Shown: positions 55,515-64,000 of the stretch, one piece after another
Layout of the letters: the number at the start of each line of letters is the position of its first letter
Position numbering within the stretch: the stretch's first letter is position 1
Origin: Orbus hercynius
GTDB taxonomy: Bacteria > Pseudomonadota > Gammaproteobacteria > Enterobacterales > Orbaceae
DNA: 64,000 bases
Direction of reading: 5' to 3'
Assembly (NCBI RefSeq): GCF_003634275.1
Contig: NZ_RBWY01000004.1
Coordinates: 186,001-250,000 of the forward strand
Program-made: the position numbers and the translations under genes
The notes under the pieces: generated by a model
Seen by the model: the letters and a program-made list of their open reading frames with translations, nothing else
What the model was told of the DNA's origin: nothing
The model's database searches: none

Positions 55515-56414
55515 CTATTCCAAAGATAAGTTTATTTGACGTAATACTGATTGGGGTAATTCAAAGCGGCAGGTTTTTTGTGGATCAACCACCTGGCAAA
55601 TTTTTAAATCGCCGCTTACGCTCAGTAAGGTAATGATTTCGGCCGCCGTCAATTGATTTGCCTGTTTTAACAGCGTAACCATTTTTTTAGTGGCCAATGT
55701 TGCCGCATCATCTAATGTGACCGCGGATGCAATTGTGCTAATCATTGTGTCACTGACAATCAGTGGCGTTGGTAACTCGTGACCTTTAAGCACGGATAAT
55801 ACAACCTCGACTTCACCAGAAATTTCAAGCCCGGATACCGAGACTTCACCATCGCCCATCGCGGCATGTAAATCACCCAGTGCAAATAAAGCGCCCGGCA
55901 CATTAACTGGCAAATATAAGCTAACGCCCGCTTTAATCTCTTTGCAGTCCATATTACCGCCATGTTCACACGGCACACCGCACGAAATATCGTCACCTTT
56001 TGGTGCAACGCCGATAACTCCAATCATCGGATTGAGGTCGATCTTGATGCCTTTTGGAAGGAACGCTTGATTATCTTTAACTGGTACTTTGTAAATAGCG
56101 TTATCGGTTAATTCATCGCCTAACACACCTAAATTTTTACCAGTTGCCATAATGGCATAATCACGATTGAGCGTCATTTTTTTAATCTCAACTTTTAAGA
56201 TATCACCCGGCTGTGCACCTTCAACGTAAACAGGGCCCGTCGCAGGATTAATCGTATTCCAGTCTAGCTCACTAAATGTGACGCTTTCATCGGTGATTTG
56301 ATCAAAGAAACAATCACATGTTTCAAAAGTAACATGGCTGCCACTTGGCACGCGCGCAACCGCAGCGTTATTTTTTGACATTGCAAAAATCACATGACGT
56401 TTATCGATTTTCAT
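55515..56414 (-). CDS. Acetamidase/formamidase family enzyme
   Basis: 299-residue member of the FmdA/AmdA family that hydrolyses formamide or short amides to ammonia and acid. The start at 56414 (MKIDKRHVIFAMSKN) follows AGAGGACC; the longer frame from 56459 is unsupported. Family segments include EGAQPGDILKVEIKKM, NPMIGVIGVAP, CGVPCEHGGNMDCKEI and ALGDLHAAMGDGEVSVSGLE with the metal-binding D-H. First gene of an operon with the APC permease. It could use an amide released by the neighbouring ureide/imide pathway, but this is inference. Confidence 0.85.
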   Translation of the reverse strand: MKIDKRHVIFAMSKNNAAVARVPSGSHVTFETCDCFFDQITDESVTFSELDWNTINPATGPVYVEGAQPGDILKVEIKKMTLNRDYAIMATGKNLGVLGDELTDNAIYKVPVKDNQAFLPKGIKIDLNPMIGVIGVAPKGDDISCGVPCEHGGNMDCKEIKAGVSLYLPVNVPGALFALGDLHAAMGDGEVSVSGLEISGEVEVVLSVLKGHELPTPLIVSDTMISTIASAVTLDDAATLATKKMVTLLKQANQLTAAEIITLLSVSGDLKICQVVDPQKTCRFELPQSVLRQINLSLE

Positions 56415-56659
56415 GTAAGGTCCTCTGTTGAAAAATAGTCTTAACTTTGATAATTGCAAAATCCATGCCAGTTAAAATCGAGGTAAATTTCACCAAAAAG
56501 TCGCAAAATGATATAAAAAAACGCGGTACAGGGTAAACAATTAGACTTGCTACGCACTAAATAAGAGCATAATAATCAAGATATTGATTTAAATTAGTGC
56601 ATAACGAGGGGAAGGTAAGAATGCTGATAACGTTAGCGTGATAAACCGCCATGCTGGAG

Positions 56660-56686
56660 TTGGGTGAATAAACCTTATTCACCCAA
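56660..56686. terminator. Hairpin after mdaB
   Basis: TTGGGTGAATAA / TTATTCACCCAA is a perfect 12-bp stem with an ACC loop, 16 bases downstream of the mdaB stop on the minus strand. No T tract, so termination strength is uncertain. Confidence 0.5.
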
Positions 56687-56701
56687 AGGTAATGAACGAA
56701 T

Positions 56702-57280
56702 TTATATTACACGTGCTAAATGAGCCTGATAACGCTCAATATCCTGTGCAACATTCGGGTTTTTCATCACATCGCTACATAGAAAAGTTGGCAATGGCGC
56801 TAAACCTAAAAACTGGTTTGCCTTATGAAAATGGAAGTAAACCATGTCAACGCCCTTACCTTCAAAAAACTGCTCCGGATCGTCAAAGGCCTCAGCCGGG
56901 GCATTCCATGTTACTGACAACAGGTATTTTTTACCTTGCAACAGACCCCCTGAACCATATTTTTTATGATCATCTGAGCGAGTACGACCGTCACTGGCGT
57001 ACAAACGACCATGACCCTGAGTGAAAACCTCATCCATGTACTTTTTCATAATCCATGGTTCCCCCATCCACCAAGCCGGCATTTGATAAATAATAATATC
57101 TGCCCACTCATATTTTGCCACTTCTTGCTCGATGTCATAGCCCTTATCAATCACCGTCACGTTGACTTCGTGCCCTTTGCCAAGCAAGTACTGCTCTGCA
57201 GTTTCCGCAAGTGTCGTATTAAGATGCCCCGCAGAATGGGCAAACGCTTTCATAGAATTTAAAATTAACACACGACTCAT
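56702..57280 (-). CDS. mdaB: NADPH:quinone reductase (modulator of drug activity B)
   Basis: 192-residue FAD flavodoxin-fold quinone reductase, the length of E. coli MdaB (193). It starts MSRVLILNSMKAFAHSAGHL (57280, with GAGG upstream) and has IIYQMPAWWMGEPWIMKKYM and LLSVTWNAPAEAF for cofactor binding. It makes two-electron reductions of quinones, avoiding redox cycling. A LysR regulator gene is divergent from it and is a likely controller. Confidence 0.93.
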   Translation of the reverse strand: MSRVLILNSMKAFAHSAGHLNTTLAETAEQYLLGKGHEVNVTVIDKGYDIEQEVAKYEWADIIIYQMPAWWMGEPWIMKKYMDEVFTQGHGRLYASDGRTRSDDHKKYGSGGLLQGKKYLLSVTWNAPAEAFDDPEQFFEGKGVDMVYFHFHKANQFLGLAPLPTFLCSDVMKNPNVAQDIERYQAHLARVI

Positions 57281-57428
57281 AAATAACCTCATAATTAGGC
57301 GAACTCAGTTAAGGTTCGCGACGTGATAAAATTAACTATCCTCATTTTACGCTTTTACTTATGCAAAAAAAGCGTGTTAAATACACAATATACTTGACTA
57401 AAAATCAACAATAATTGAGCAACCCATC

Positions 57429-58328
57429 ATGAATGTGACATTTGAAGAGCTATTAGCCTTTAGTACCGTGGTCAATACCGGATCGATTACCCATGCCGCC
57501 GAACAATTACAACAAACTACCTCTGGCGTTAGCCGTGCACTAACCAGGCTAGAAAAAAAGCTCAATACCACCTTACTACGCAGAACCACTCGCCGGCTAG
57601 AATTAACCGCCGAAGGGCAGCTCTTTCTGAGCCATGCACTGCGCATTATTGCTTCGGTAGAAGAAGCGGAAGAAGCTATCATTTTACAACGTAAAGAGGT
57701 CGCAGGACTGCTGCGCGTTAACGCCGCAACGCCATTTATGCAGCATGTGATTATCCCCTTAATTGGTCGCTTTCGCGCCGCTTATCCGCTCATACAGTTA
57801 GAGCTCAATACTGATGATCACATCATCGATTTGATAGAAAAGCGCACCGATGTTGCCATTCGCATCGGCTCTTTAAAAGATTCATCATTACATGCCCGCT
57901 ATTTGGGTTCGAGCCAAACAAAAATTTTGGCAAGCCCGGCGTATTTAAACAAACACGGCACCCCGAGTAATGCGGTGCAATTGCAAGAACATACTCTAAT
58001 TGGTTTTCACGCCACCAGTGGTTTAAATACCTGGCCAATACTCAATGATAAAGGGGAAATATTACATATTACTCCAACCATCTCATCATCTAATGGTGAA
58101 ATGATCCGGCAATTAGCATTACAAGGGGAAGGTATTGTAGCATTATCAAATTTTATGACCAGGCACGATCAGCTATCTCAGCAACTGATACCAATCTTAG
58201 CACACGACACGATTTATCGAGATAAACCGGTTAATGCCGTATACTACAAAAACCGACAGCTGGCCTCACGTATTTCGTGTTTCTTAGATTTTTTAAGCAA
58301 AGAGATTAACATGCAGCAACTGTTGTAA
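57429..58328 (+). CDS. LysR-family transcriptional regulator
   Basis: 299-residue LysR-type regulator. HTH at about 1-60 (FEELLAFSTVVNTGSITHAA, TTSGVSRALTRLEKKLNTTL), effector domain from about 90. It is divergent from mdaB across a 148-base gap, the usual LysR arrangement, so control of mdaB in response to quinones or electrophiles is probable. Closest in style to the YhjC/DsdC-unrelated PecT-like group; precise ortholog not recognised. Confidence 0.85.
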   Translation: MNVTFEELLAFSTVVNTGSITHAAEQLQQTTSGVSRALTRLEKKLNTTLLRRTTRRLELTAEGQLFLSHALRIIASVEEAEEAIILQRKEVAGLLRVNAATPFMQHVIIPLIGRFRAAYPLIQLELNTDDHIIDLIEKRTDVAIRIGSLKDSSLHARYLGSSQTKILASPAYLNKHGTPSNAVQLQEHTLIGFHATSGLNTWPILNDKGEILHITPTISSSNGEMIRQLALQGEGIVALSNFMTRHDQLSQQLIPILAHDTIYRDKPVNAVYYKNRQLASRISCFLDFLSKEINMQQLL

Positions 58329-58397
58329 TACCGTAAACGCAGCGCTGTGCCAAATATAAAATGCCATTCGCGAGTTGTATCAAGCCGAAGCAGTAAA

Positions 58398-58435
58398 CGG
58401 TCAAAGCCAAATTGCACTTAAGCCCGCTTTGACCG
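58398..58435. terminator. Terminator-like hairpin between the LysR and SmvA genes
   Basis: CGGTCAAAG / CTTTGACCG, a 9-bp stem with a 20-base loop between two convergent genes. No clear T tract. Confidence 0.4.
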
Positions 58436-58441
58436 CATCGG

Positions 58442-59935
58442 TTAGTGATGATTAATTTTGCTCGGTGTTGATTGCCAAATAAAGAGGGTTAATAACAGTA
58501 ACAAACTACCAGCCGAGATTAAAATCACTTGATGAGCCTTTGAGAAAGCAAGCTTAGCGGCAGAAATCAGTTGTTCACTTAACGAGGTAACATCGAGCTG
58601 ACTTGCCACATAAAATGCCTGAGTAATTGAACTTTTTGCCTCTTGCTGCATAGGCTGGCTCAAACCAGTAGGTAAATCGATATGGTAACTATAAATAATT
58701 GAGATCATTAGACCAAAAATAATCACCCCAAACCCGGCTCCTAGCTCATACGCAATTCCCTCTATCGCACCCGCCGCGGATGACTGCTCGCTAGACACCG
58801 CCGACATAATCGCAGAAGTCGATGATAATAAGGCAATATCAAGGCTCAAACCTAATAAAATAAAGAGCCCCCAAACCCAATAAGTTTGCGTAATAAAATC
58901 TACCGAAGCCAGCCCTAAAAAACACAGTGAACTAATACCAATACCCGCCGTCGCAAGAATTCTAAATGACACGCGGCTAGATAACCAACCGGCAATCGAT
59001 CCGCCAATACAACTTGATAACATTAAGGGAGCAATAAAAATACCCGCTTTTAATGGCGTAAAATGATAGACAAGCTGTAACTCTTGCGTCACTAATAACT
59101 CAAACCCAACTAAAGTCACCATAACAACCATAGCGATAATCGTACCTATCACTAAGGCTTTTATTTTAAACAGATGAAAATCGATCATTGGTGCAGCGGA
59201 TTTAAGCTCTTTCTTGATAAACAGCGTGAGCAATGTGATACCCAAAATACCTATCGCACATGAATAGCGTAATTCACCGTCCAATTTTAAACTCGATTTT
59301 AAGCCATACACAATCAGTAAAACAGCAATGGTTAAAAAAATAGCTTTACCTAATGGCCATTGCTGTTTGGTATTTTCCACTTGTTTAGGAATGACAATCA
59401 TAACCCCGATAATGGTGATTAAAACCAGTGGAATATTAATTAGAAACACCACTCCCCAATGAAAGTGCGATAATAAGTACCCGCCGATCAGTGGCCCAAG
59501 TGCGGCGCCTGAAACACCTATCGTCGTCCAAATACCTAGCGCCATAGCGCGCTCTTTTTCATCCTCAAAGGTTTTTCGAATACCAGAGAGCGTTGCTGGC
59601 AATATCATTGCCGCCCCAATAGCCAGTAATGCTCTGGCCATAATCAGCATCATTGCCGAAGTCGATAATGCTGCAAATAATGAAGCCAGACCAAATATCG
59701 TTAAACCAATAATGACTAATTTTTTAAAGCCAACCCGATCACCTAAGGCCCCCATCGGTAGCAACATACCGGCCATTACTAAAGAATAAATATCAATAAT
59801 CCATAGTAATTGATTCGATTTGGTAGCGAGTTCGCTCGCCAAAGTTGGCACGGCAACATGCAATATCGTCGCATCAATTGATACCGGCAAATACATTAAA
59901 ATAATTAATGCCAATATCACCCATTTTGATTTCAT
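58442..59935 (-). CDS. smvA: SmvA-type DHA2 multidrug efflux MFS
   Basis: 497-residue 14-TM MFS pump. The first TM and following motif (YLPVSIDATILHVAVPTLAS), LLWIIDIYSLVMAGMLLPMG and the A-motif GDRVGFKKLVIIG match Salmonella/Klebsiella SmvA, which exports quaternary ammonium biocides, methyl viologen and dyes. Motif C-like GAALGPLIGGYLL is present. The start at 59935 (MKSKWVILALII) follows GAGGGAAT. It is divergent from a TetR gene of SmvR length, with two matching dyads between. Confidence 0.85.
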   Translation of the reverse strand: MKSKWVILALIILMYLPVSIDATILHVAVPTLASELATKSNQLLWIIDIYSLVMAGMLLPMGALGDRVGFKKLVIIGLTIFGLASLFAALSTSAMMLIMARALLAIGAAMILPATLSGIRKTFEDEKERAMALGIWTTIGVSGAALGPLIGGYLLSHFHWGVVFLINIPLVLITIIGVMIVIPKQVENTKQQWPLGKAIFLTIAVLLIVYGLKSSLKLDGELRYSCAIGILGITLLTLFIKKELKSAAPMIDFHLFKIKALVIGTIIAMVVMVTLVGFELLVTQELQLVYHFTPLKAGIFIAPLMLSSCIGGSIAGWLSSRVSFRILATAGIGISSLCFLGLASVDFITQTYWVWGLFILLGLSLDIALLSSTSAIMSAVSSEQSSAAGAIEGIAYELGAGFGVIIFGLMISIIYSYHIDLPTGLSQPMQQEAKSSITQAFYVASQLDVTSLSEQLISAAKLAFSKAHQVILISAGSLLLLLTLFIWQSTPSKINHH

Positions 59936-59950
59936 ATTCCCTCTCGAAAA

Positions 59951-60004
59951 TGAACGCTGGTTCACAAAAAACAGAATTCTATATATTTCTTGAACACATG
60001 TCCA
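59951..60004. promoter_or_regulatory. Pair of TetR-type operators between smvA and smvR
   Basis: TGAACGCTGGTTCA (59951-59964, perfect 5-bp halves) and TGAACACATGTCCA (59991-60004, one mismatch) share TGAAC-N4-GTYCA with a 40-base start-to-start spacing. They lie in the 114-base divergent gap, the natural place for the TetR-family repressor to control both genes. Confidence 0.6.
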
Positions 60005-60049
60005 CTTTCAGGGCATAATAATTAAAATTTATTTGAAATTAAGCGGTTT

Positions 60050-60622
60050 ATGAGCTATTTAAAGAAAAATGAGCGTTATCAACAAATTCTAAATACCGCG
60101 ATGCAAGTCGTGATTGACGAAGGGATTGCGGCCATCACCGCCCGAAAAATAGCCAAAACAGCCAATATTTCAGTCGGCTTAATTCATAAACACTTTAAAA
60201 CCATTGGCGAACTCAAAAGTATCGCACTCATTGCCATAACCAATCAACTCATTGAGCAGCAACAAACGGATCTTGAGCACAAAACCCATATCGACAAAAT
60301 CATTGAATCAGTGATCCCGTTAAAAGGTAACAATGCCGTTATTTTTAGAAAAATGTGGAATGAAGCGCTATTTTTATCTGACAAAGATCCAGATATCAAA
60401 CGCGCTTATCAGTCCTCAACCAATGAATGGCATGAGTATATTGTGCAGCTAATTAATGAAGCCGTTGCCGATAATGCACTGCAAACAAACAGCGCCAATG
60501 ATTTAGCTTGGCGACTCATCGCAATTAGCTGCGGTTTTGATAACTTATCAATTATTGATGAGTTTGACCAATCAACGATATACGCGCACATCTTAGCACT
60601 TTTGCCGCCCAATCTCACTTAG
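60050..60622 (+). CDS. smvR: TetR-family repressor (SmvR-like)
   Basis: 190-residue TetR-family regulator. HTH in the first 50 residues (AITARKIAKTANISVGLIHK), followed by an all-helical ligand domain. Length and position divergent from smvA fit SmvR, whose loss raises biocide tolerance in Klebsiella and related bacteria. A BetI-like start (QQILNTAMQVVIDEGIAAIT) is noted, but no betaine genes are near. Confidence 0.82.
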   Translation: MSYLKKNERYQQILNTAMQVVIDEGIAAITARKIAKTANISVGLIHKHFKTIGELKSIALIAITNQLIEQQQTDLEHKTHIDKIIESVIPLKGNNAVIFRKMWNEALFLSDKDPDIKRAYQSSTNEWHEYIVQLINEAVADNALQTNSANDLAWRLIAISCGFDNLSIIDEFDQSTIYAHILALLPPNLT

Positions 60623-60661
60623 TCAAATCCAGCGAAAACAGGTTTGGCTAAATATGATAAT

Positions 60662-61032
60662 TTAGGCATGTTGTAATTTCGCAAATTCGGCTTTCGCTTT
60701 CGCTAATTGAACAAGAAACGCCGGATTAGAATGCAGTGTCGCAACGATTCCAGATGCGACAATTCTGGTCACATCGACTGCATTTTTGCCGACCACGTTC
60801 AGTCCCTCGAAGTAAGAACCCTTTTTCATACATGGCTTGATCATATAAGAACAAAATACTGCCAATTTCCGGTGGCGGTGGTAACAATGCGAAGCTATCA
60901 ATCGTTTGTGAGTTTTTTAAGTAATACAAGGCCGGTTTTAGTGGTAACATTATTGCCAGAGGGGAGCGTTGCAAAAACGTGGCTAGCAGATAGTAACCCT
61001 AATAGCAGCGTCGAGGATATGATTTTTAGCAC
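60662..61032 (-). pseudogene. Decayed class A acid phosphatase gene (deletion plus frameshift)
   Basis: On the minus strand a GTG start at 61032 (GAGG upstream) gives a signal peptide ([19 protein letters not shown]) and the mature start. After GNNVTTK the frame shifts and continues as [20 protein letters not shown] and [17 protein letters not shown]. It then jumps to the C-terminal [20 protein letters not shown], ending at 60662. The central part with all three phosphatase motifs (KX6RP, PSGH, SRX5HX3D) is missing. The remnant is about 370 bases against roughly 750 for a complete gene. It closely matches the intact copy at 63457-64000, in the same orientation. Confidence 0.88.
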
Positions 61033-61243
61033 CTTTTATAACCTCACTTGGTGACAAGATTATTAATTATAGTCAACTTAGTTACGCGTTATCGTGATAC
61101 CTATCACAGCACCTACTAAACAATATCATCTCCGCTTTTTATACAATTCCTGCTCTCACCATCGATAACGAATTGTGATATTGATAGTTTTATGCTAGTT
61201 TTCTTGCCATAAAATAGTCACATATTTATCTAAGGTTGATATC

Positions 61244-62521
61244 ATGTCCAAACCGTCAGCTAAAAAAGTCGCCTTTGCCGCATTTATCGGCACCACCATT
61301 GAGTGGTATGATTTTTATATCTATGCACTAGCCTCAGTGCTCATTTTTGGCCCACTTTTTTTCCCGTCAGATAACGAGTTTATTCAAATTTTAGGCGCCT
61401 TTGCCGCCTTTGCGATTGGTTTTCTATCTAGGCCGTTAGGGGCGATTTTATTTGGCCATATTGGTGACCGCTTGGGGCGTAAAAAGTCGCTGGTCATCAC
61501 CTTAATGTTAATGGGCATTGCAACGACGTGTGTGGGTTTTTTGCCCTCTTACCAATCAGCCGGCATTGCCGCGCCGATTTTATTGGTTTTACTGCGAATC
61601 ATTCAAGGTATTGCCGTTGGCGGTGAATGGGGGGGCGCGGTGTTAATGGCTAATGAACATGCCCCCAAAGGCTTGAAAAATTTCTTCTCATCCTTTGCTC
61701 AGTGGGGCAGCCCGGCAGGTAATATTTTAGCCTTGTTGGTGTTTTCTTATATTCTTCGTTTACCGAGTGATCTGTTGATTGATAGTGGTTATTGGCGCAT
61801 TCCGTTTCTGGTGAGTTTTATTCTGCTCATTATCGGACTAATCGCTCGCTTGACCTTAACTGAATCGCCAGTGTTTACGGAGTCTTGCCAACAACAAGAT
61901 AACTTAAAACAAGAGTCAGCCCCCATTATTGAAGTGGTCAAACATGCCCTACCGCTGTTAGTGTTAGCGATTGGCGCTAACGTACTGTCATTTAGTGGCA
62001 TTTTTTCCAATACGTTAATGATTGGTTACACGACCATTGCCATGGGCGTTGATAAAAGCATCATTGTGGATGCCTTGTTCTGGGTGGCACTGGTGCACTT
62101 TATTGCGCAGCCGTTTATCTCCTATTTTTCCGAAAAATACTCGGCCTCACGTTTTTTAATTTGCTCGGCAGTCCTCGCGATGGGATCGGTATTCCTGCTG
62201 TTCCCGATTATTCAGTTAGGCACCACAACTAGCTTTATTATTGGTATTTCATTAAATGTGATTTGTTATAGCGGCTTTTATGGCGTTATCGCCGGCTACC
62301 TCAGTCGTATTTTCCCGGTCAGAATTCGCTATACTGCGTTATCAATGAGTTACCAAGGCTGTGCGGCCATTTTTGGTAGCCTCATTCCGATGATTGGTGG
62401 CTATATTATTTATCAGTACCAGCAGTTTTGGTATCCACTCGCCCTGTTTTATTGTAGCTTAGCGTTAATATCCATTGTTTGTATTTATCTGTTAAGCCGC
62501 TATCACTATTATGATGAGTAA
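61244..62521 (+). CDS. MHS-family MFS transporter (ShiA/YhjE-like)
   Basis: 425-residue metabolite:H+ symporter. The family start AFIGTTIEWYDFYIYALAS, SRPLGAILFGHIGDRLGRKK (A motif) and RIIQGIAVGGEWGGAVLM are diagnostic of the MHS branch (KgtP, ProP, ShiA, YhjE). About 12 TM helices. The substrate, probably a mono- or dicarboxylate, cannot be told. The end overlaps the first possible start of pdxY, so the two may be co-transcribed. Confidence 0.85.
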   Translation: MSKPSAKKVAFAAFIGTTIEWYDFYIYALASVLIFGPLFFPSDNEFIQILGAFAAFAIGFLSRPLGAILFGHIGDRLGRKKSLVITLMLMGIATTCVGFLPSYQSAGIAAPILLVLLRIIQGIAVGGEWGGAVLMANEHAPKGLKNFFSSFAQWGSPAGNILALLVFSYILRLPSDLLIDSGYWRIPFLVSFILLIIGLIARLTLTESPVFTESCQQQDNLKQESAPIIEVVKHALPLLVLAIGANVLSFSGIFSNTLMIGYTTIAMGVDKSIIVDALFWVALVHFIAQPFISYFSEKYSASRFLICSAVLAMGSVFLLFPIIQLGTTTSFIIGISLNVICYSGFYGVIAGYLSRIFPVRIRYTALSMSYQGCAAIFGSLIPMIGGYIIYQYQQFWYPLALFYCSLALISIVCIYLLSRYHYYDE

Positions 62522-62534
62522 TAAGGCAACTATT

Positions 62535-63401
62535 ATGAAAACCGTTTTATCGATGCAATCCAATGTCGTGTATGGCTACGCCGGTAATAAAGTCTCGACA
62601 TTACCGATGCAATTACAAGGCGTTGAAGTCATGCCAATTCATACGGTGCAATTATCAAGTAACACCGTTTACCCGAATTATGATGGGATAGTGCTTGGCG
62701 AACAGCAGATCACCCGCATTGTAAATAGTTTAGAAAAAATCGGGGTTTTAGCTTCAATTGACGCGATTATTTCTGGCTATATCGGCCTTGCCGAGCAAGG
62801 TGAAGAGATTCTCGAAGCCGTTAACAAGATTAAACACTATAACCCAAATGCGATTTATGTTTGCGATCCGGTTATGGGCGGCGATATCAATAAAGGCAGC
62901 TCGTTGCCACGTAATATTATTGATTTTTTCACGCATCAAGCGATTAATCAAGCGGACTATATCACGCCAAATTTATTGGAATTACAGCTATTATCCAATA
63001 TTGAGATCACCTGCTTTAATGATGTCATTAAAGCAATCAACGCGCTGAAAAAACCGCATATCAGGGGCATCTTAGTTAAAAATTTAGTGCATGCGGGCAA
63101 AACAACTGATCAATTTGAAATGGTGTTATCAACCCAGTCGCATAACTACCATCTTGCCCGTCCATTATATGACTTCCCCCATCGGCCATTAGGGGTGGGT
63201 GATTTGATTTGTGGCCTATTTACCGCCCATTTAGTCAATGGCAAATCGCAATTAATGGCGTTCGAGCTGGCCGCGAATGCCGCCAATCATGTGCTGGCCA
63301 TCACCAAGCAAAACAATGCCCGTGAACTGGCCATTATCGCATCACAAGACTGGATTAAAAATCCGACTTTGCAATACCAATCAACCCCCTTCTCGCTATA
63401 A
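62535..63401 (+). CDS. pdxY: Pyridoxal kinase PdxY-type
   Basis: 288-residue ribokinase-fold vitamin B6 kinase. MKTVLSMQSNVVYGYAGNK, DAIISGYIGLAEQGEEILEA, YVCDPVMGG, ITPNLLELQLL and PLGVGDLICGLFTAHLVNG correspond to PdxY (287 in E. coli). I use the ATG at 62535 (AAGG upstream); an ATG pair at 62511 overlaps the transporter stop. It salvages pyridoxal to PLP. Confidence 0.9.
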   Translation: MKTVLSMQSNVVYGYAGNKVSTLPMQLQGVEVMPIHTVQLSSNTVYPNYDGIVLGEQQITRIVNSLEKIGVLASIDAIISGYIGLAEQGEEILEAVNKIKHYNPNAIYVCDPVMGGDINKGSSLPRNIIDFFTHQAINQADYITPNLLELQLLSNIEITCFNDVIKAINALKKPHIRGILVKNLVHAGKTTDQFEMVLSTQSHNYHLARPLYDFPHRPLGVGDLICGLFTAHLVNGKSQLMAFELAANAANHVLAITKQNNARELAIIASQDWIKNPTLQYQSTPFSL

Positions 63402-63405
63402 AAAA

Positions 63406-63422
63406 ACCCGCTTAATGCGGGT
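63406..63422 (-). terminator. Terminator of the acid phosphatase gene
   Basis: ACCCGC / GCGGGT with a TTAAT loop. On the minus strand the stem is followed by seven T (63405-63399 region, overlapping the pdxY stop), so it mainly serves the acid phosphatase gene that ends at 63457; it may also end pdxY. Confidence 0.7.
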
Positions 63423-63456
63423 CTGGTGTTATGACAATCAATACAGACATAATCAA

Positions 63457-64000
63457 TTATTTTGCTAATGTGGCAAATTCCGCTTTTGCTTTAGCTAGCT
63501 GCGCAAGAAATGCCGGATTAGAGTGCAACGTTGCGACGACGCCTGAGGCAACAATTCTTGCCGCATCCACATCACTTTGCCAGTGGTAACCACAAATCAC
63601 GCGGCTTTGCCCTAATTCATAGCCGCGTTTTAAAATCGCATCTTGATTAGCCGGGTTGATTTCCGTCAGTACTAAAGCCGAGGCCCAGCCAATAGACGTG
63701 TGACCTGACGGATAAGAGCCATTGGTTGATAGTGATTTTTGTTCTTTGGTATTACAGGTTTCAACGCCATAAAAGGCAAATGGCCGAATACGCATATACG
63801 CCATTTTTGCCGATCGCGTTGCCAGATCGCCGGCATCTTCAAGCATATTGGTTAACAATTTATGAATTTCAGGGGCATCTTTTGTGGTAATCGGATAACC
63901 AAACGCAGTAGAAAACGCATTGGCAACGCCGCCAGCCGCCAGATCAGCATCGGCTGCAGCTTGCTTACCCCGCTCAGTACCTCGCAGTAAGAAGCCTTTT
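63457..64000 (-). CDS. Class A nonspecific acid phosphatase (PAP2), N-terminus cut by window end
   Basis: About 181 residues of a PhoC/PhoN-type secreted acid phosphatase. The three-part PAP2 signature is complete: KMAYMRIRP (KX6RP), [11 protein letters not shown] (PSGH) and [12 protein letters not shown] (SRX5HX3D). The visible part begins inside the [19 protein letters not shown] segment, so the signal peptide and the first about 60-70 residues lie beyond 64000. It hydrolyses phosphomonoesters in the periplasm. It is the intact relative of the remnant at 60662-61032. Confidence 0.92.
   Translation of the reverse strand, partial: KGFLLRGTERGKQAAADADLAAGGVANAFSTAFGYPITTKDAPEIHKLLTNMLEDAGDLATRSAKMAYMRIRPFAFYGVETCNTKEQKSLSTNGSYPSGHTSIGWASALVLTEINPANQDAILKRGYELGQSRVICGYHWQSDVDAARIVASGVVATLHSNPAFLAQLAKAKAEFATLAK

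Noticed and set aside
60707-61054. Plus-strand open frame of 115 codons between the TetR and MHS genes
   Set aside because: It is the mirror of the decayed acid phosphatase on the minus strand, whose residues clearly match a known family.

Overview
The window reads as an AT-rich gammaproteobacterial chromosome. Many proteins are close to enterobacterial ones (GatB, GatR, AroK, Dam, YheS, YdeP and MdaB have almost the E. coli lengths and motifs), but the gene order is reshuffled. secE-nusG does not precede rplK, aroB is not between aroK and the damX-like gene, and Gram-positive-type LacC/LacD enzymes sit with a Gram-negative-type galactitol PTS. This mix suggests a family related to but outside the Enterobacteriaceae; Orbaceae (Gilliamella/Orbus/Frischella-like) is my best guess from sequence character only.

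Layout. 1-3.8 kb: the rplKAJL-rpoB operon on the minus strand with a well conserved L10 leader and an attenuator-like hairpin before rpoB. 3.8-5.3 kb: an orphan secreted protein with an invasin-like C-terminal lectin fold. 5.8-11.2 kb: ubiD, then a methionine-type aminotransferase overlapping a MetQNI-type ABC transporter. 11.2-13.6 kb: a thiMED thiamin-salvage operon under a TPP riboswitch. 13.8-24.1 kb: kdsD, aroK, damX-like, dam, rpe, gph, trpS, trkA, a DUF481 protein and the ABC-F factor yheS. 24.5-30.7 kb: eda, a periplasmic alpha carbonic anhydrase, purHD, a BOF-domain protein and a YceB-like lipoprotein.

30.8-37.4 kb is a galactitol utilisation island: lacC-lacD, gatABCD and gatR, with arrays of TTTCG half-sites before lacC and before gatA. 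GatABC imports galactitol as galactitol-1-phosphate, GatD oxidises it to tagatose-6-phosphate, LacC makes the bisphosphate and LacD splits it to triose phosphates. 37.6-47.5 kb holds proC, a glutathionylspermidine synthetase/amidase, a YdeP-like molybdoenzyme, a Dps ferritin, a three-gene set of two EmrE-like proteins plus a DegT aminotransferase, an AI-2E-type permease and a second BOF protein.

47.9-54.1 kb is the most interesting part: an FAH-family hydrolase, an IclR regulator, a PuuE-type (allantoinase / cyclic imide hydrolase) deacetylase-fold enzyme, an asparaginase-fold protein lacking the expected catalytic lysine, an MFS transporter and an OHCU decarboxylase carrying a signal peptide. 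Five copies of one palindrome (TTCCAT-N3-ATGGAA type) lie in the promoter regions of this set, so it looks like one IclR-controlled ureide/purine or imide catabolic regulon. 54.2-64 kb: an APC permease with a formamidase-type enzyme, mdaB, a LysR regulator, an SmvA-type efflux pump divergent from its TetR regulator with two matching operators, a decayed class A acid phosphatase remnant, an MHS-type transporter, pdxY, and an intact acid phosphatase copy cut by the window end.
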